Part shown: piece by piece, positions 12,951-24,960 of the stretch
Layout of the letters: each line of letters starts with the position of its first letter
Numbering within the stretch: the stretch's first letter is position 1
Source: Stichopus chloronotus
Taxonomy: Eukaryota; Echinodermata; Holothuroidea; Aspidochirotida; Stichopodidae
Assembly (NCBI GenBank): GCA_021234535.1
Contig: CM037840.1
Coordinates: 28,409,520 to 28,473,519 of the forward strand
Length of the DNA stretch: 64,000 bases
Direction of reading: 5' to 3'
Notes under the pieces: generated by a model
The model's input: only the letters and a program-made list of their open reading frames with translations
Databases searched by the model: none
Told to the model about the DNA's origin: nothing
Position numbers and translations under genes: made by a program

Positions 12951-15900
12951 TGTCATACTACCCCAGTGGTAGGTTTTATTACCCACCACCATCGACAGAC
13001 AGGGGCGGGGATTCTATAAATACTTCGAAACCCAAGGAACGGAAGTCGGTTATTGGACCGGGTCTGGTCATTATCGGTGTGATACAAATACTGGTGGGAT
13101 TACTTACTGCACTCGTTGCTGTCTATAGACTGGTCGCAGGCTGCCAACTTGCAACCATAGCTACCGGTACCTGGGTCGGAGCTGTGGTAAGTTTGCCGTG
13201 GTCATTATTCACATTACAACTATTACAATACGCATTGATAGGCCTATACACACATACACACGAATATACACGAATATACGCTTGGGACGTCATGGCTCAA
13301 GACATGAAGTGGTCCACAATTGTATTTATTTCGTACACGTTCGTTGATACTTTTTTACCTTGGATTATGCACAAGCCACAGGCGCAGTGGGTCTGTTCTT
13401 TCAGTAGAAGGGAGGGAAAAAGTTCAAAGAAGGTAGGAGTGGCAGGGGAGGGCTAAACACCACAAAGTATGAGGTGCCGAATCTGACTGTAGAAGCCATG
13501 GATTTTTCACCAGCTGAGATGTATCCAAGTAGATAAAGATAAATGTACTTTTATAAAGTCATTCGTTTCATTCTCTTGGTTCAAATGATAGATTATGCTC
13601 CTGGGAGTCCTCGCTATCATCGCCGGGCAAAGCAGAGATGAAAAATCGGTAAGAAAAGATACCAAAGGGAATCATTTTTTTTACGCTCCGTTGCGATGGT
13701 GTTCATGTTGCAGATGGTATACATGGCGTGGGTGGAGAATTTCAAACGATTGAGCTCTTGAGGTGAGACGAATCACCGAGAGGCTTGATATGATAAAATT
13801 AATACAGGTTATTCAAGACACTGGAAGGATATTTCAATGTTTCGCCTGACATGTGAATGTCTGAGTCCTTGCAAATGTCATATTCGTGTTTGCTCTTAAG
13901 TTTAGTGAGCCACATTTAAACGAAACGATTTCAGATTCATTAGATTCGTTGCTGTACAGTGGACTTTACAAAGTTTCCACGGAAACCTTTTATTTTTTTC
14001 ATTGAATCCAGGATGAATATAAAATATTTACAAAAGGGAGCAATGCATGAAAATAAAAAAAATAGAATATACTGAAACATATAACTTTAAAATGACACTG
14101 ACATGAGTACATAGCCTAACGTGTAATGAAACTGTCCGAAACATTGTTACAACTGCAGCCTATAATTTTATAGTTCTGCCGGACGCAATGGACATGAGTG
14201 TGTAGCCTAACGTGCCATTGAAGTGTCAAATTATTACTGATATGACTGAAGCCTAACCTATTAAAGAACGGATATATATTGATAGGAATGAAGTATTGTC
14301 AGAAATCATTGATAAAACGTAGGCATACTTTTGATCTGTCACAATTAAATCATTGTGCTAATGGTAAAAAAAAAGGCGTATGAGACTCCCCTTTGCTTTC
14401 GACGGGGGGGGGGGGGGGATGAGACCGAACCTGCAAGAAAAATAGAACTTCTGTCAGAATTGCCGCCAACGATGACACATCTACGAGCAAAACGAGGTAA
14501 ATGAGCTGGATGTATATTCGAATGGATCTAATGTAACAACAATATATTAGGTATACTTTTTTGGTCATGTAAGATCATCAAGTTGCAGTTGGCCCGCCAC
14601 CCCCTCCCTCAAGGTACTTTAAGATATGACCAAGGACCACCTTTTTACTATCCATGCATCGGATTTTATCTACCTTTTCTTTCAATTTATGTTTTATTTT
14701 TTTTACTCTTAGAATTCCTAATTTTCACCATGAAAAGTAATTTAATCAGCTCTTCCTTCTGCCAGAAGAAATGATGATTGCGTCACTGCTCAAAAAAAAA
14801 AAAGGTTGGGAGGGGTCCCCCTGCCCATCCGGTCCATAAACCAATAATCGTATATTCTTGTATTGTGAGCCGATTCAATAGAATGTTCATTATTTTTGTA
14901 ACAGAAACGTCGCAATGTCTCTAAAAAGAACATTTTACAGCGCTGTGTATCAACAAGTAACTATTACAGCTCCATCGTATCAATTGGAAACCCCCTCTAC
15001 CAAGAGTGTGAAGTCCTTATGTTAATTCACCTCATGAATATTTGTTGTTGTCTCTTGCAGCTCACAACCGTGACAGTGATGTCGTTTCTCTCCATGGTAC
15101 TTTCAATTGTCATGTTGTCAATAGAGGGCGTTGCCTTAAGCCGAGAGATCACCAACTGTGACCCAAACGTTAATGCGTGTCAGGTAAGACTCACAAGGGA
15201 GGTGGACTCACAAAGACACATGTAAACAAATAATGACCTGCATTTCTAGTATTTTTTGCACGTTTATTAAATCGTCACTATTAGCAAGAATCAATACAAG
15301 TCAAAGAAACAACCGGTAGATTAAGCTTACATTCAAAACATTACCATAGTTCCGAAGTGATTCAAACGCCACCATCTACACGGTAAATAGGCTATAATAA
15401 CCATTGTACGGCCTAGCGTTTACTTTCTCATTGACCACCGCATGCCGGGTAAAAGAGGCTACATCTCACAATGAACAGAAACGAAGCACAGGAACTTTTC
15501 CATATACAGTTAAGGCAATGGAACGACTCAGTTGAAGCCATATTCTGTGAATTGGGGTAACTTCTTGGCGTGGGTGACACATTCGTATAATGCAAGCAAC
15601 AGTAGTAAGTTTTGCAGATATTGCTTCGGGTCTCAGTTACCTGCGTATTTCTGAAATAGGGTTTGAGTAAAATGGCACCCTTGCTTGTCTTACCAAAGAT
15701 ATACCCAGATAAGTAATTGGAACATTTTCGGGCTCAAACATCATCATTACTTTCGAAATGTTTAAGTGTAACAAAATGCCTCTAAACGCTAAACTAACGT
15801 TGTTTGTTTGCCTAGCGCAATATTAAATATTCAGCATAAAATCGTAAGCAAACGTACACTTTCTATACGATCACCTTTACATAGCCAACGGGCTATTCAA

Positions 15901-18009
15901 TTGATGCCAAGACTTTAGCCTAAACAGCTGTTACAAAAAAAAGAAGAACTAATAATTGAAAAACAAAGCTGCAGAATGCAACTCCCTGTGAGATTTTCAT
16001 CTTGTATACATTTTCAGAGTTTACAAGTTTAACTACATAGAATAATGCCCATAAATCCACCGGTCAATGCTTCTCCTTCGGATCGTATATGCTGCAATTA
16101 TATAACACAAAAGGCATTTTTCAAATGTCTGCTCTGCACCTTAAACACATGGCATTTTTGTTGTTTTCAAATATCGATCCATGACCTTACCGTCATACCA
16201 CTCAAGCTGTTATAGTGCAATGCCGAACCATGAACCGCTATAATAATTTCCGGAGGTAAACTTCTAATCATTCCTTGCCTACGTCTCATCCTTGTATCTT
16301 TTTCTTGCTCTCTTTTCTTTTCGCAGCCTCTCTGCTTCTTCTCTTCAAATAATTTGGTCTTCATCGGTTTGTTCGAATTTTCCTTCTGCTTTGCGATCGC
16401 AATCATGGCGATGAAAGTGACGCGCAAAACATCGAGTACCTCTCAGGCGTTCCAGAACAGGGTAAGTTATAACTCAGTGGTGTCTCCGGTGTTTCAGGTA
16501 GGCTATTGCTGGGGTTGTTGTAGGTGTAAGCCTCTATGTGCATACTTGTAATCGCCTGTTTAGGTTTAAGACACGGGGCAACCCTGTTGGAGGGATAAAT
16601 GTCTAAAAAAACAACACCCTATTATTAACACCGGAGCACTTTTGTCATGAAGGGCACCGTATCTAGATATTTCAGTTGTAAATATCTCCTCCACCCCAGC
16701 GCAGGTGTTCAGCTTGTATATGAGATGGGGGACTGGGGGGGGGGGGGGACTGAGGAGATATCACGCAACCAATCAGTCAATAACCAATCCAGGATGCACC
16801 CGGTAGTGAGAAATCGGTGACGTAATTATTTGCTAGCAACTGGACGAACTGAAACTATTATCATCATTGACTGCTATCTGGTTTCCCCAAAGAATGAAAT
16901 TTCAAAAGAGGTAGAATGTGTCAATACGAGTTGCCTGGGCTAGGTACCTCTCTTTTAAGGCAGTTCCTTCATAAATGCCAAGGTATGTGACACGACTCAC
17001 CTTTAAAAATTGATGAAGTCATGCAGTGACGATAAGGGTACATCCTTGTGGGGAGGGCTGGGCGGTGAAGGGAGGCTCAAGTGATTTTCATCATTTGCAT
17101 GATAGTTAAAATTGTTGGAAGACTATGTAAGCGGAGTGTTACATTGGGACCTTACCAGAAAATGTTTGGATTAAAATACCCCATAGATAACAGAAAATCG
17201 CCTTCACAGGCTACATAGCTGTCCTTTCGTTCTTGCGGAGTTTTCCGGAAAACCGCTGCCCGATACCGTGCCCCCCACCACACCGTCTCTACAGACATGT
17301 GCTTTTTACATTGAACATCCCTGCAGATGCAGTGCAATCTTGTATATTGTACTTTTGAAAGATCTGTGGTGTTGATGCAAAATTCACAACTCATAAAAAT
17401 TTTTACTTCTCCTGGATAGGTCGAACCATTACCAAGATGGGCTTTTCCTAATATTTACGAAATAAATCCCAGGGTATATAATGACGAAATTCAAGCAAGG
17501 GGACTCGCAGCAGAACCTCTGCCAGCCTTACCATCTCCACAGCGTGTTCGAAGTACGTAATTTTATATTGCACATTTCATAATCCTATCCTGTTTTTGAG
17601 GTTATGTTTACTTTAATTATTCAGGGGACCAAGGCTATGGAGTGAGGTTTAATCTTCTCAGGTTTGGGGAGAATGTCACACACAATTTGCCAAGAGAAGA
17701 AGTACGTTACCTTCTTTTTGTGTGTGTTTGTGGACTGCGAAGATTGCCATTGACGATTTAATACACTGACAATAGAAAGTAGAAGAAATTGCATTTGTTG
17801 AGAGTTAGTAACCTGTTTCGATATTAAAACAGTTATGGACTACTAGTTTTCATTTGAAACAAATACCAGATACTAAGGTATTATAATTATCATCAGGGCG
17901 AATTTCGTTTGAGCATGTTTTACCATTTTCTGTCTCTTTGGCAGGGTACGACCACTCGACGCAAACAAACTTTCCCAGATACGATGACGATCGGTATCGG
18001 TTTCCTTAG
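12950..18009 (+). CDS. MS4A/CD20-like four-transmembrane protein, complete (6 exons, 249 aa)
   Basis: Exons: 12950-13186, 13592-13648, 15061-15183, 16327-16461, 17420-17552, 17945-18009; lengths 237, 57, 123, 135, 133 and 65 bp sum to 750 with all phases consistent. The ATG at 12950 opens a tyrosine- and proline-rich cytosolic N-terminus (SYYPSGRFYYPPPS), then TM1 (about 35-60, VIGPGLVIIGVIQILVGLL), TM2 (about 75-91), TM3 (about 99-122), an extracellular loop with cysteines (NCDPNVNAC), TM4 (about 148-168) and an 80-residue cytosolic tail ending DDDRYRFP. Topology, small TM2 exon and the short cysteine loop fit the MS4A family (CD20, FcRbeta relatives). The gene is the tandem paralogue of the one at 1263-4487: two internal exons have identical lengths and both tails end in an acidic-aromatic-FP motif. 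Ligand and partners are unknown. An alternative four-span family cannot be excluded without a profile search. Confidence 0.85.
17150..17290. repeat. Decayed fragment of a dispersed transposon family
   Basis: This stretch (CCAGAAAAT..., AAAATCGCCTTCACAGGCT..., C-run near 17270) resembles parts of 10285-10400 and 33900-34010. I infer one decayed hAT-like family; ends are not defined. Confidence 0.3.
17625..17701 (+). other. Possible alternative exon of the second MS4A-like gene
   Basis: A 77-bp segment with acceptor (TTATTCAG) and donor (GAA/GTACGT) can be read in the upstream exon's phase without a stop. Including it would shift the final exon into another frame and lose the RYRFP ending, which the paralogue supports as the real frame. 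It may be a cryptic or regulated exon. Confidence 0.2.
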
Positions 18010-18494
18010 TTTATTTACAGTTCAACTGGAGACTTCTCAGCCCAGCCGTTTCTAACTATATTTGTTACAAAGAACGTTAAAAGATCAACGAAAATCAAGG
18101 ATGCAAACAGCAGAGTGTGGATTTAAATGTCACTGCTGTCACTATGCTGTACATATGATATTGTATCAGCAGGGGAAGGGGATTAATGGGCGTTTTCGTC
18201 TATTGTGAGGACGTGTGAATTTAATTCCCACCGCTGCCACCATGTTGCTTTTTAAATTATTTAAAAACGAAAGGAGAATGCAGATCACTTAAAGCAGTAT
18301 GTGATTTAAGTGCAGTAAGTTGCGATTTTAGAACAACAACAGGCTAGTGCAGTGCAACAATGAGAGAGTGTAAATTTTGGTAACATATGATTGCAGCACA
18401 GCAGGTTGTTATTACAGAGCAGTAACACGTCAACGGAGCATTACAACCTTTTCCCCAAGACTACACTGTAAGAAGTGTCTGCAAATTTACACGA

Positions 18495-18500
18495 AATAAA
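18495..18500 (+). promoter_or_regulatory. Candidate polyadenylation signal of the second MS4A-like gene
   Basis: AATAAA about 490 bp after the stop codon at 18009. It is a plausible signal by position only; no cleavage site is visible. Confidence 0.3.
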
Positions 18501-18709
18501 GAAGAAATAATTTAAAATTACAGAATTTGTCCGGAAACTAATGAACAGGACATTTCTGTATTTCGTGTGTACTTTTTTATTTTATTTTCTGTAAATTTAC
18601 GTTTTACAATTTCCATTTTTAACACTTTATATACTAAAGGAAGACATGTGATGAAGCGCAAAGTGTCATGTTGGAAAGAAAATGCCAGTAATGTGCAGGA
18701 ACTTAATAG

Positions 18710-18965
18710 TGCATGTAACACAATGGGTTGGTATAGTGACATGACCGACCTATAAAATAACGTGATTGTATGGTGCAGCAACATAACCGTGTGGTAAAGT
18801 AACATGTGAATGTCGTAATGTAACATAATAGTGTGGTAGGTGACGTAAGAGTGTGGTATAATGATATAATAGTGTAGCACAGTAGCATACAAGTGCGATG
18901 CAACAAAAAAAAAAAAAAATAGTAGTGTGATATAGTAACGTAAAAGTGTGGTACAGTTATACACA
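18710..18965. repeat. Degenerate minisatellite, unit about 20 bp
   Basis: Diverged copies of a unit like GTGTGGTATAGTAACATAA follow one another. The reading of the minus strand as Y/L/H/T-rich protein (18518-18964) comes from this repeat and is not taken as a gene. Confidence 0.6.
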
Positions 18966-19220
18966 GTAATTCTTTAGTGTATGACTATTAGTTCCAACCG
19001 TTTATATTTCGCGATGATAATAAATATGATGACTCCTTTCATTGCAACACTTTTATTTTCCTTGCTATAATATTGGTTAAACGAAACTTTTGAAACCTCC
19101 AAGGATATCCCAAGATGTTGTTTTAAGTCTCCATCGTCGACCAGAGAACTTCGTAAAATGTAACACAACTTGTGTCCTTCAGCACAATGCCATTATTATA
19201 AAAAACAACAGAATGACTGG

Positions 19221-19567
19221 TTAAAGGGAGATAAGGCGTTTGTTTTATAGAAAACACTCGTAGATTTAAAAAAAAACCCTGTGTTTGTAAAAAGGTAGAA
19301 TGACAGACTATTAAAAATAAGGAAGGACGGTAGCCTTCTTTTCAAACAATAAGTTTCCCATAGATAGAAATTCAGTCATTTGTTCCTCAGCAATAATTTG
19401 TTCACCCAAACTTTTCAAAATTCAAACGATGCATCATCTGTTACTCACGAAAGACGAGATGAAGCTCTGGCAGATGTTTATTGATGAGACTGAATGGTTT
19501 AATAATGATTGATTTATTTTCTTCGTATGCCAGGTTGGAATATTCTAAACGCCCTATTTCCCTTTAA
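19221..19567. mobile_element. MITE-like element, family A, copy 1 (inverted)
   Basis: About 347 bp with inverted ends TTAAAGGGAGATAAGGCGTT and ACGCCCTATTTCCCTTTAA. Interior blocks match, in reverse orientation, the copies at 60881-61233 and 61717-62070 (for example CCCAAACTTTTCAAAATTC). No ORF of note. TTAA ends as in family B. Confidence 0.8.
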
Positions 19568-22172
19568 GACTCACGCGGTTAGAGAGGTTTACCAGCTGCA
19601 GAAAGTAGCAGAAGGAGCCAATAATTTGTTAATTAACAATGGATAAAATATAAGTGGCCCGAAGGGCTCTCCATTAAAGAAAATAAAAATCGTGTAGAAA
19701 CGAAAAGATCAAATTAAGAAGGAATGATCTCCAAGTTGTTTTAAGGTAATGTGGACGAGGTTTATTTTATACTTATTATATAAGTCATGTTATTAAATGC
19801 AAATACTATTATAAAGTTCAGTAAAGTATTATAATTGTGAATGTAGGAAAATTGAAAACGAAGAAGAAATACGACATCGACCTCATGGCAATCCAATGGT
19901 GGTTGAAAGGCTAATGAACTCATCCGAGCAACATACACTTAAAGGTGATTGGTCTTCTTGTGCAAATTTCATGTGACGTCAGTCTCCTCTTCATAACTCT
20001 CTGTACACGTCACGAGTTTACGGTTTTTCTCCTAGCAAGTGCCAATGAAACTTCATTCGTTGGTGTATATAAAGCTTTGTCATCATAATAACATGCGCGG
20101 GTCGAGGATTTTCAGAAACAGGGGAAGGGGTGGTAGTGGCGCACACACGGTCGGCTGAAGGCGAGAACCAGTTGAGCGAAGCCACAAAGAGGGTTTGGGA
20201 TCCTTCCAGAAGAAAATTTAAACCCTAGGTGCGTTTAGATGCAATTTCCCAGCATCCGGGAAGTAAATTTCTCATATCTATTTGCTCGTATTTTCGGAGC
20301 ATTTGAAAAAAAAAATCGTTGGTGAAAAAAGCGTTGGTCATCGACTAAAGGGGGGGGGGGGTGCGCAACCCTGATCCACTGGCGACGTATATTATTAACT
20401 GCACACGAGTACGTGCAAAGAGTAACCGGAGGAAACATTTGCAGGAAGTTCAGTCACTCTCAGAGTTCGGTAGCAAACTCTTCATTTATCTCTCAAATCT
20501 GAACCAAACCCGGCGGCTAACACTTAGATCTTAATTTTCAGACTGCTACAAGTTTGCCGCCGTTTTTGGAGCAATTTCCTTTATCTCCTCCCTGGCATAA
20601 ATCATTAGGAAGTAAGTGTTCACAACCAAAGTACAGTCATACAAAAGCGGAACACAACCACACAAGGAAGTCGGAGTGCTTTTATAACCTGCGATTTGAT
20701 ACAACGAAAACATTCCAAATTAACTTTAATTTTATAACCTTTCGTAGACGCACTTCACCAAACGTTTTTTTTTTTACTTTCCTAAACGAACAAGTTACTG
20801 AAGTCCTATCAACACAGCTGTAAAAGTGCTCATAATGGCACTTACCCCGGTAAAAAAGTATATTAAGTATAAGTTTGCTTGCCGTATTGAATCCAGCAGT
20901 AGAGAGCTAAGAAATAGAAAAAAAAAAAAAAAACAACAACTCCGAACAACTTTCTTTTAGGACGAAAGCCTCACGGCCCGTAACTTTTCTATGTGACGTT
21001 CATTTGACTGCAGGCTTACTCAAATAGCGACGCGCGTCACTTGTGGCGCGACGTGGTTGGAGTGACCCAAAAAAATTACTGGGAGAATCATATCTCAGCT
21101 AATCGATCTTCAAAGTAATGATGAATTGAAAGTTTTGCACGGTCGCAAAATATCAGCGGACTTCTGGAGAAGTGTTCCCCAAACTTTCAGAGAGCTGAAA
21201 TCATTGTCATTGAAAGTGGTGACCGGATATTCGGATCCACCTACATCTGAGAAAGTTCCTTCATCAACATGAACTTTATCAAGAACAAGTTTCGAACACG
21301 ACTGTCTCACAACCTCCTGCAGGACATCATGACAATATCTACGACTACATTTGTTCCAGATTTTCCAAGGCTTGCCAGATCATCTAAATGTCATTTCAGT
21401 CACTAGGTGGGTGGAGAATGTTTCCTTGTTGGTTTCTTAATCTGATGCAAAGTTCCCACATTCGATAAGATGATTTATCAAAAAAATTGTTAAGTTTGGA
21501 AAAAAAATTTGGCCGGGAAAATTCAACAGACTTGCACCATTTTGCATCTAAGCCCCTTCTGAAATGCAAACATTTTCAAAAAGGGAGGGGGCACCTCCTC
21601 CCCTTATACCCCTCCCCCAGGACGGCGATCAGTGGCACATTACATCAGTAACATTTTGTAATGTTACGTTTCAGAAAATTTAAGTGGGATTTACTGTATT
21701 GTTATACAAATAATTGCAAATGTGTTTTATAAACTTTTGATACTGCGATTTCCACATGTTCTCTATGGCATACCAGAATATACACAATAAGTCCTTGGAA
21801 ACGTTTTAAAATTTGTATTTTATGCATGGTAACAATAAAAAAGTATATTTCATAGACATTCAACTAAGACTAAACCGGTGTAATATTAAACCCACAAAAT
21901 AACATTAGGATCTGCGATAATTATCTGATACCATAACGGCTGGGCTATGTTCCTCGCTAGAGGGCATTAGCATGTATAATATCACGTCAGGATTGTCTGA
22001 ACCAGCCTGTTCTCACAATAAACACATAATGTGGTAAAAGCATGTCTCGAGAAGACCTTTCTCCACATGATAGAACATGGCATGATATCCAGATATGCCA
22101 TCATGGTTAGGGTATGTTTCTCTCGAGAAGGCATAAACATGTATGATACTTTGTGAGGACTGGCTGCCAGTG
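19568..22172. other. Intergenic and presumed 3' flank of the LRR-Ig gene
   Basis: No gene recognised. A G-rich stretch near 20350 followed by CCACTGGCG and a segment at 21490-21630 (GAAATGCAAACATTTTC, then C-rich) look like transposon relics. Just downstream of the LRR-Ig stop (21940-22170) two imperfect copies of a CTCGAGAAGRCMT-type block occur. Confidence 0.4.
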
Positions 22173-23744
22173 TTAATTTTTCTTATGAATATTTATAGCT
22201 AAAGAGCCGAAGTGATCCACATAATCGTAATCTAATTGGCTGTCTAATTGTCTGTTGGTTCCACCTTCTGGAACGTTGTAATAAGGTACCGAAATGGCAT
22301 AAGCGCCGTTATGACTTGATTTCGCTTTCCCTGGTCCAGCCACGGCCCTCTCTCGTCTCCTCCCTTTGTTAAGCAAGAAGTCATTCTGATAATGTACTTT
22401 GTCTTTTAACCCCCAACCCTTAGCAGTCAGCGGTTTGGCCGACGGCTTCTGGACACCGTCAGAATGTTGTTTCAGCTGAGTCACACTAGCGTCCACACCG
22501 GTAGCATCTAACTTTAAAGAGGCCTCCGATAACGGAGCTGTTTCGCTCTTTAACGTCGCCGAAGTGGTTTTATTTGATTGATAATACATGAAGCACATTA
22601 TTGCCAATAATATGGATAATATCACAACCAAGATCACTGGGATAGTAATCACAGGACCATTCTCACCTGACGGGTCGGATATGGTCAGGTTTCCAAAGGT
22701 GGGACCAGGCAACGTAGTGAGAAACGGATCCAAAGACACCGTTAGTTCATATCGAACAGTCAAAATCCTACATGAATAATTTCCCTCCCAATGGGGGCTC
22801 ATATTTTGTATCACAAGTCCACCGTCGCTCCGCATCGTCAGGGATGTAGACTTGTTTAAGTCGTTTACCCTGCTGATTATCCATTCCACATATCCTGTGG
22901 TTAGTCCGGGACAGCCTACCGTCAACGTTTCCCCAAGATCGGGTCTCAAGACGCAGACGAGTTCGCTATTAGAAAGGTTTAGGAGATTATGGTTCTGGAA
23001 GTTCGGAGGTTGCTGACATATTGCTTTGATTAAATTTGTCATCGAAAATAAATTCTGTTCAAAGATCCATCCCAGGTGGCAATCACAGTTTAAAGGGTTT
23101 CCCTTTAAATGTACCTGCAACTGAATCAATGAACTGATATTGCTATCGTAAGTTGGCCTCAAGAGCGCCAGTTGGTTATCTTGCAAGTCAATAGTGACCT
23201 TTAAACTTCGATTTAAAGCGTGACTGTCGTCAAATCCAAAAATGGTTTCAGTGACTTTGTTATAGTTAAGTCGAAGCGTGCTTTCAGGGATGACGTCACT
23301 GTGCCCTAGTATAGCGTTACTAAAGTCAGAAATGTAATCTAGCGTAACGGATCCCTCAAAGGCATTGTGGGAAAGATCAAGAACAAATTTGTCGAATTTG
23401 TCCGCTAATGGAATTTTTACGCTTGACTCATTGATGTTATTGTAACTGAAATCGAGAAGCAATTCCCGTCCAAGTGACAAATTAGAAAAATAAAAACTAT
23501 CAAAGCTGATTAAGTCGTTGTTGGAGAAATTGAACACCTGGAATGGAACACCTCTCTTTAAGTAAACACTGACATCGCTTACGTTTCTGAGACCTAGCCC
23601 ACTGCAGTCTAGCTCTCTCATGGTCACACTACAAGGCCACCTTCTTCCTTGGGTAGGGGCCTCAAGTACATAGCGAGGAATTGCCAAATCGGTTGCGACG
23701 ATTTGTAGTATGACGAAGTACCAAGTAGGCTCTAAAATCGCCAT
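22173..23744 (-). CDS. LRR-Ig transmembrane receptor-like protein, single coding exon (523 aa)
   Basis: An uninterrupted 523-codon ORF. Order of parts: hydrophobic signal peptide (about 1-21), LRR N-cap cysteines (C38, C47), five or so leucine-rich repeats (about 55-212), LRR C-cap with the pattern NPLNCDCHLGW and cysteines at 220, 222, 243 and 264, one Ig domain (about 268-336) with C278, W288 and the WEGNYSC motif (C325), a membrane span (about 365-388) and a 135-residue tail. About ten N-glycosylation sequons lie outside the membrane. The tail has tyrosine motifs YYNVP (488-492) and YDYVD (506-510), possible SH2 or PTB sites. This architecture matches the AMIGO/LINGO/LRRC4-like class of adhesion or signalling receptors; a specific orthologue is not recognised. 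Its intronless coding region is common in that class. Confidence 0.92.
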   Translation of the reverse strand: MAILEPTWYFVILQIVATDLAIPRYVLEAPTQGRRWPCSVTMRELDCSGLGLRNVSDVSVYLKRGVPFQVFNFSNNDLISFDSFYFSNLSLGRELLLDFSYNNINESSVKIPLADKFDKFVLDLSHNAFEGSVTLDYISDFSNAILGHSDVIPESTLRLNYNKVTETIFGFDDSHALNRSLKVTIDLQDNQLALLRPTYDSNISSLIQLQVHLKGNPLNCDCHLGWIFEQNLFSMTNLIKAICQQPPNFQNHNLLNLSNSELVCVLRPDLGETLTVGCPGLTTGYVEWIISRVNDLNKSTSLTMRSDGGLVIQNMSPHWEGNYSCRILTVRYELTVSLDPFLTTLPGPTFGNLTISDPSGENGPVITIPVILVVILSILLAIMCFMYYQSNKTTSATLKSETAPLSEASLKLDATGVDASVTQLKQHSDGVQKPSAKPLTAKGWGLKDKVHYQNDFLLNKGRRRERAVAGPGKAKSSHNGAYAISVPYYNVPEGGTNRQLDSQLDYDYVDHFGSLAINIHKKN

Positions 23745-23774
23745 GACAACGGACGAGATAAATGCAGCAATTTT

Positions 23775-24032
23775 ACTGTCGAAACATTAAAAAAGTACGA
23801 AATGGCTTTGGTTAAACACTTTGATCTACGTACCGTAATCGTCCAGTTGTGGTGAGTGGCTAATCACTTTGTGGTCGTATATTTTTTTCTCACTGTTTTC
23901 GTGTTCGATTTGACTGAATTGCTTCACACCAGTTGGATATAATGTTTCCACTTTCACACTTACCAAGAGTAAAGTACAGACAAACACGGTCGTATAGTTG
24001 GGTGTACTAGTATACTCCTTCCTCTTGGTCAT
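23775..24032 (-). other. Possible spliced 5' leader of the LRR-Ig gene
   Basis: Upstream of the start codon is an acceptor (TTTCGACAG, exon from 23775) and 58 bp further up a donor (TACG/GTACGT, exon end 23834). Joining them does not extend the LRR-Ig frame, so this would be a noncoding leader containing a short upstream ORF (23834-24032). The intron is unusually short. Confidence 0.3.
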
Positions 24033-24116
24033 TGCGGTTTACCGTACTAGGAAGTTGTGGCACGTGATTAAGCACATACTTAACAGGGTTATTTTGGTTT
24101 GAAATTGTCACGCTAA

Positions 24117-24490
24117 GAGACTCCCTCACTGATTGGTAGACTGTCAGATTTACTCATTGATTGGCTAAATAGCCTGACTTACTCGCTGATTGGCTTACCG
24201 ACTTATTCACTGGTTGGTTGACTAACCTATTCACTGACTGGCTGAACGACTCCGCCCGACTGATAAGCTGGCTGACTTACTCACTGATTGGTCAAACTGA
24301 CCTACCCACTGGTTGGCTATCTGACCTCATTGATTGGCCGGCTTACTTACTCACTGACTAAGTCGCTGATTAGCTGGCTGACGTACTCACTGATAGGATG
24401 ACCGGCCTACTCCTTGACTGGTTGACTGACGCCGTCACTGACTGGCTGATTCTCATATCTCCGGTTGGCTGTCTGATCTCATTGATATAT
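24117..24490. repeat. Degenerate minisatellite, unit about 28 bp
   Basis: Diverged copies of ACTTACTCACTGATTGGCTG run through this stretch, ending in a short (AT)n tract at about 24484-24499. Confidence 0.75.
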
Positions 24491-24599
24491 ATATATATTC
24501 ATATTCATTTAGTCATTTAGAACTTTACAAAATAGCCACAAATTTCATTAAAATCTAAGGAATATTGGACGATTTTATAGACACAGAATTCCTGTCTCA

Positions 24600-24960
24600 T
24601 AACTGCATTGTAAATGATCATTGCCTAAGTATGCAAAATATATGACGTCAAGAGAGGGACTCGCATCATATGTCTTATGTTATCCCTTATTGCAAAGATA
24701 TTCTTTATGTGTCTTTTGTTTTGTCATGGTAGCATGTGTTTTCGTCTTTACATGATATTGATATCACTTGCAAATTATGGCACCTTTGAAAAATATGAAA
24801 ATGTTCACTATAAACAAATACTGACGCTGGGAACTACCCCACGTTATCATCATATTTTTTCATCAAACTTTGAAAAAGGGTATGTCAAAAACGGAAACAG
24901 ATATTAGCACAATTTCAACGGATTTTTGTTCTGAGTTTCACTCTGCAAATTTTGAATAAA
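24600..24960. repeat. Dispersed repeat shared with 55740-56270
   Basis: Both places carry TGACGTCAAG followed by GGACTC and, further on, CATCAAACTTTGAAAA and CAAAAACG. Divergence is high and the ends are undefined. Confidence 0.5.

Noticed and set aside
18518..18964. Minus ORF of 148 codons rich in Y, L, H and T
   Set aside because: It covers a degenerate minisatellite and the 3' flank of the MS4A-like gene; composition follows the repeat.
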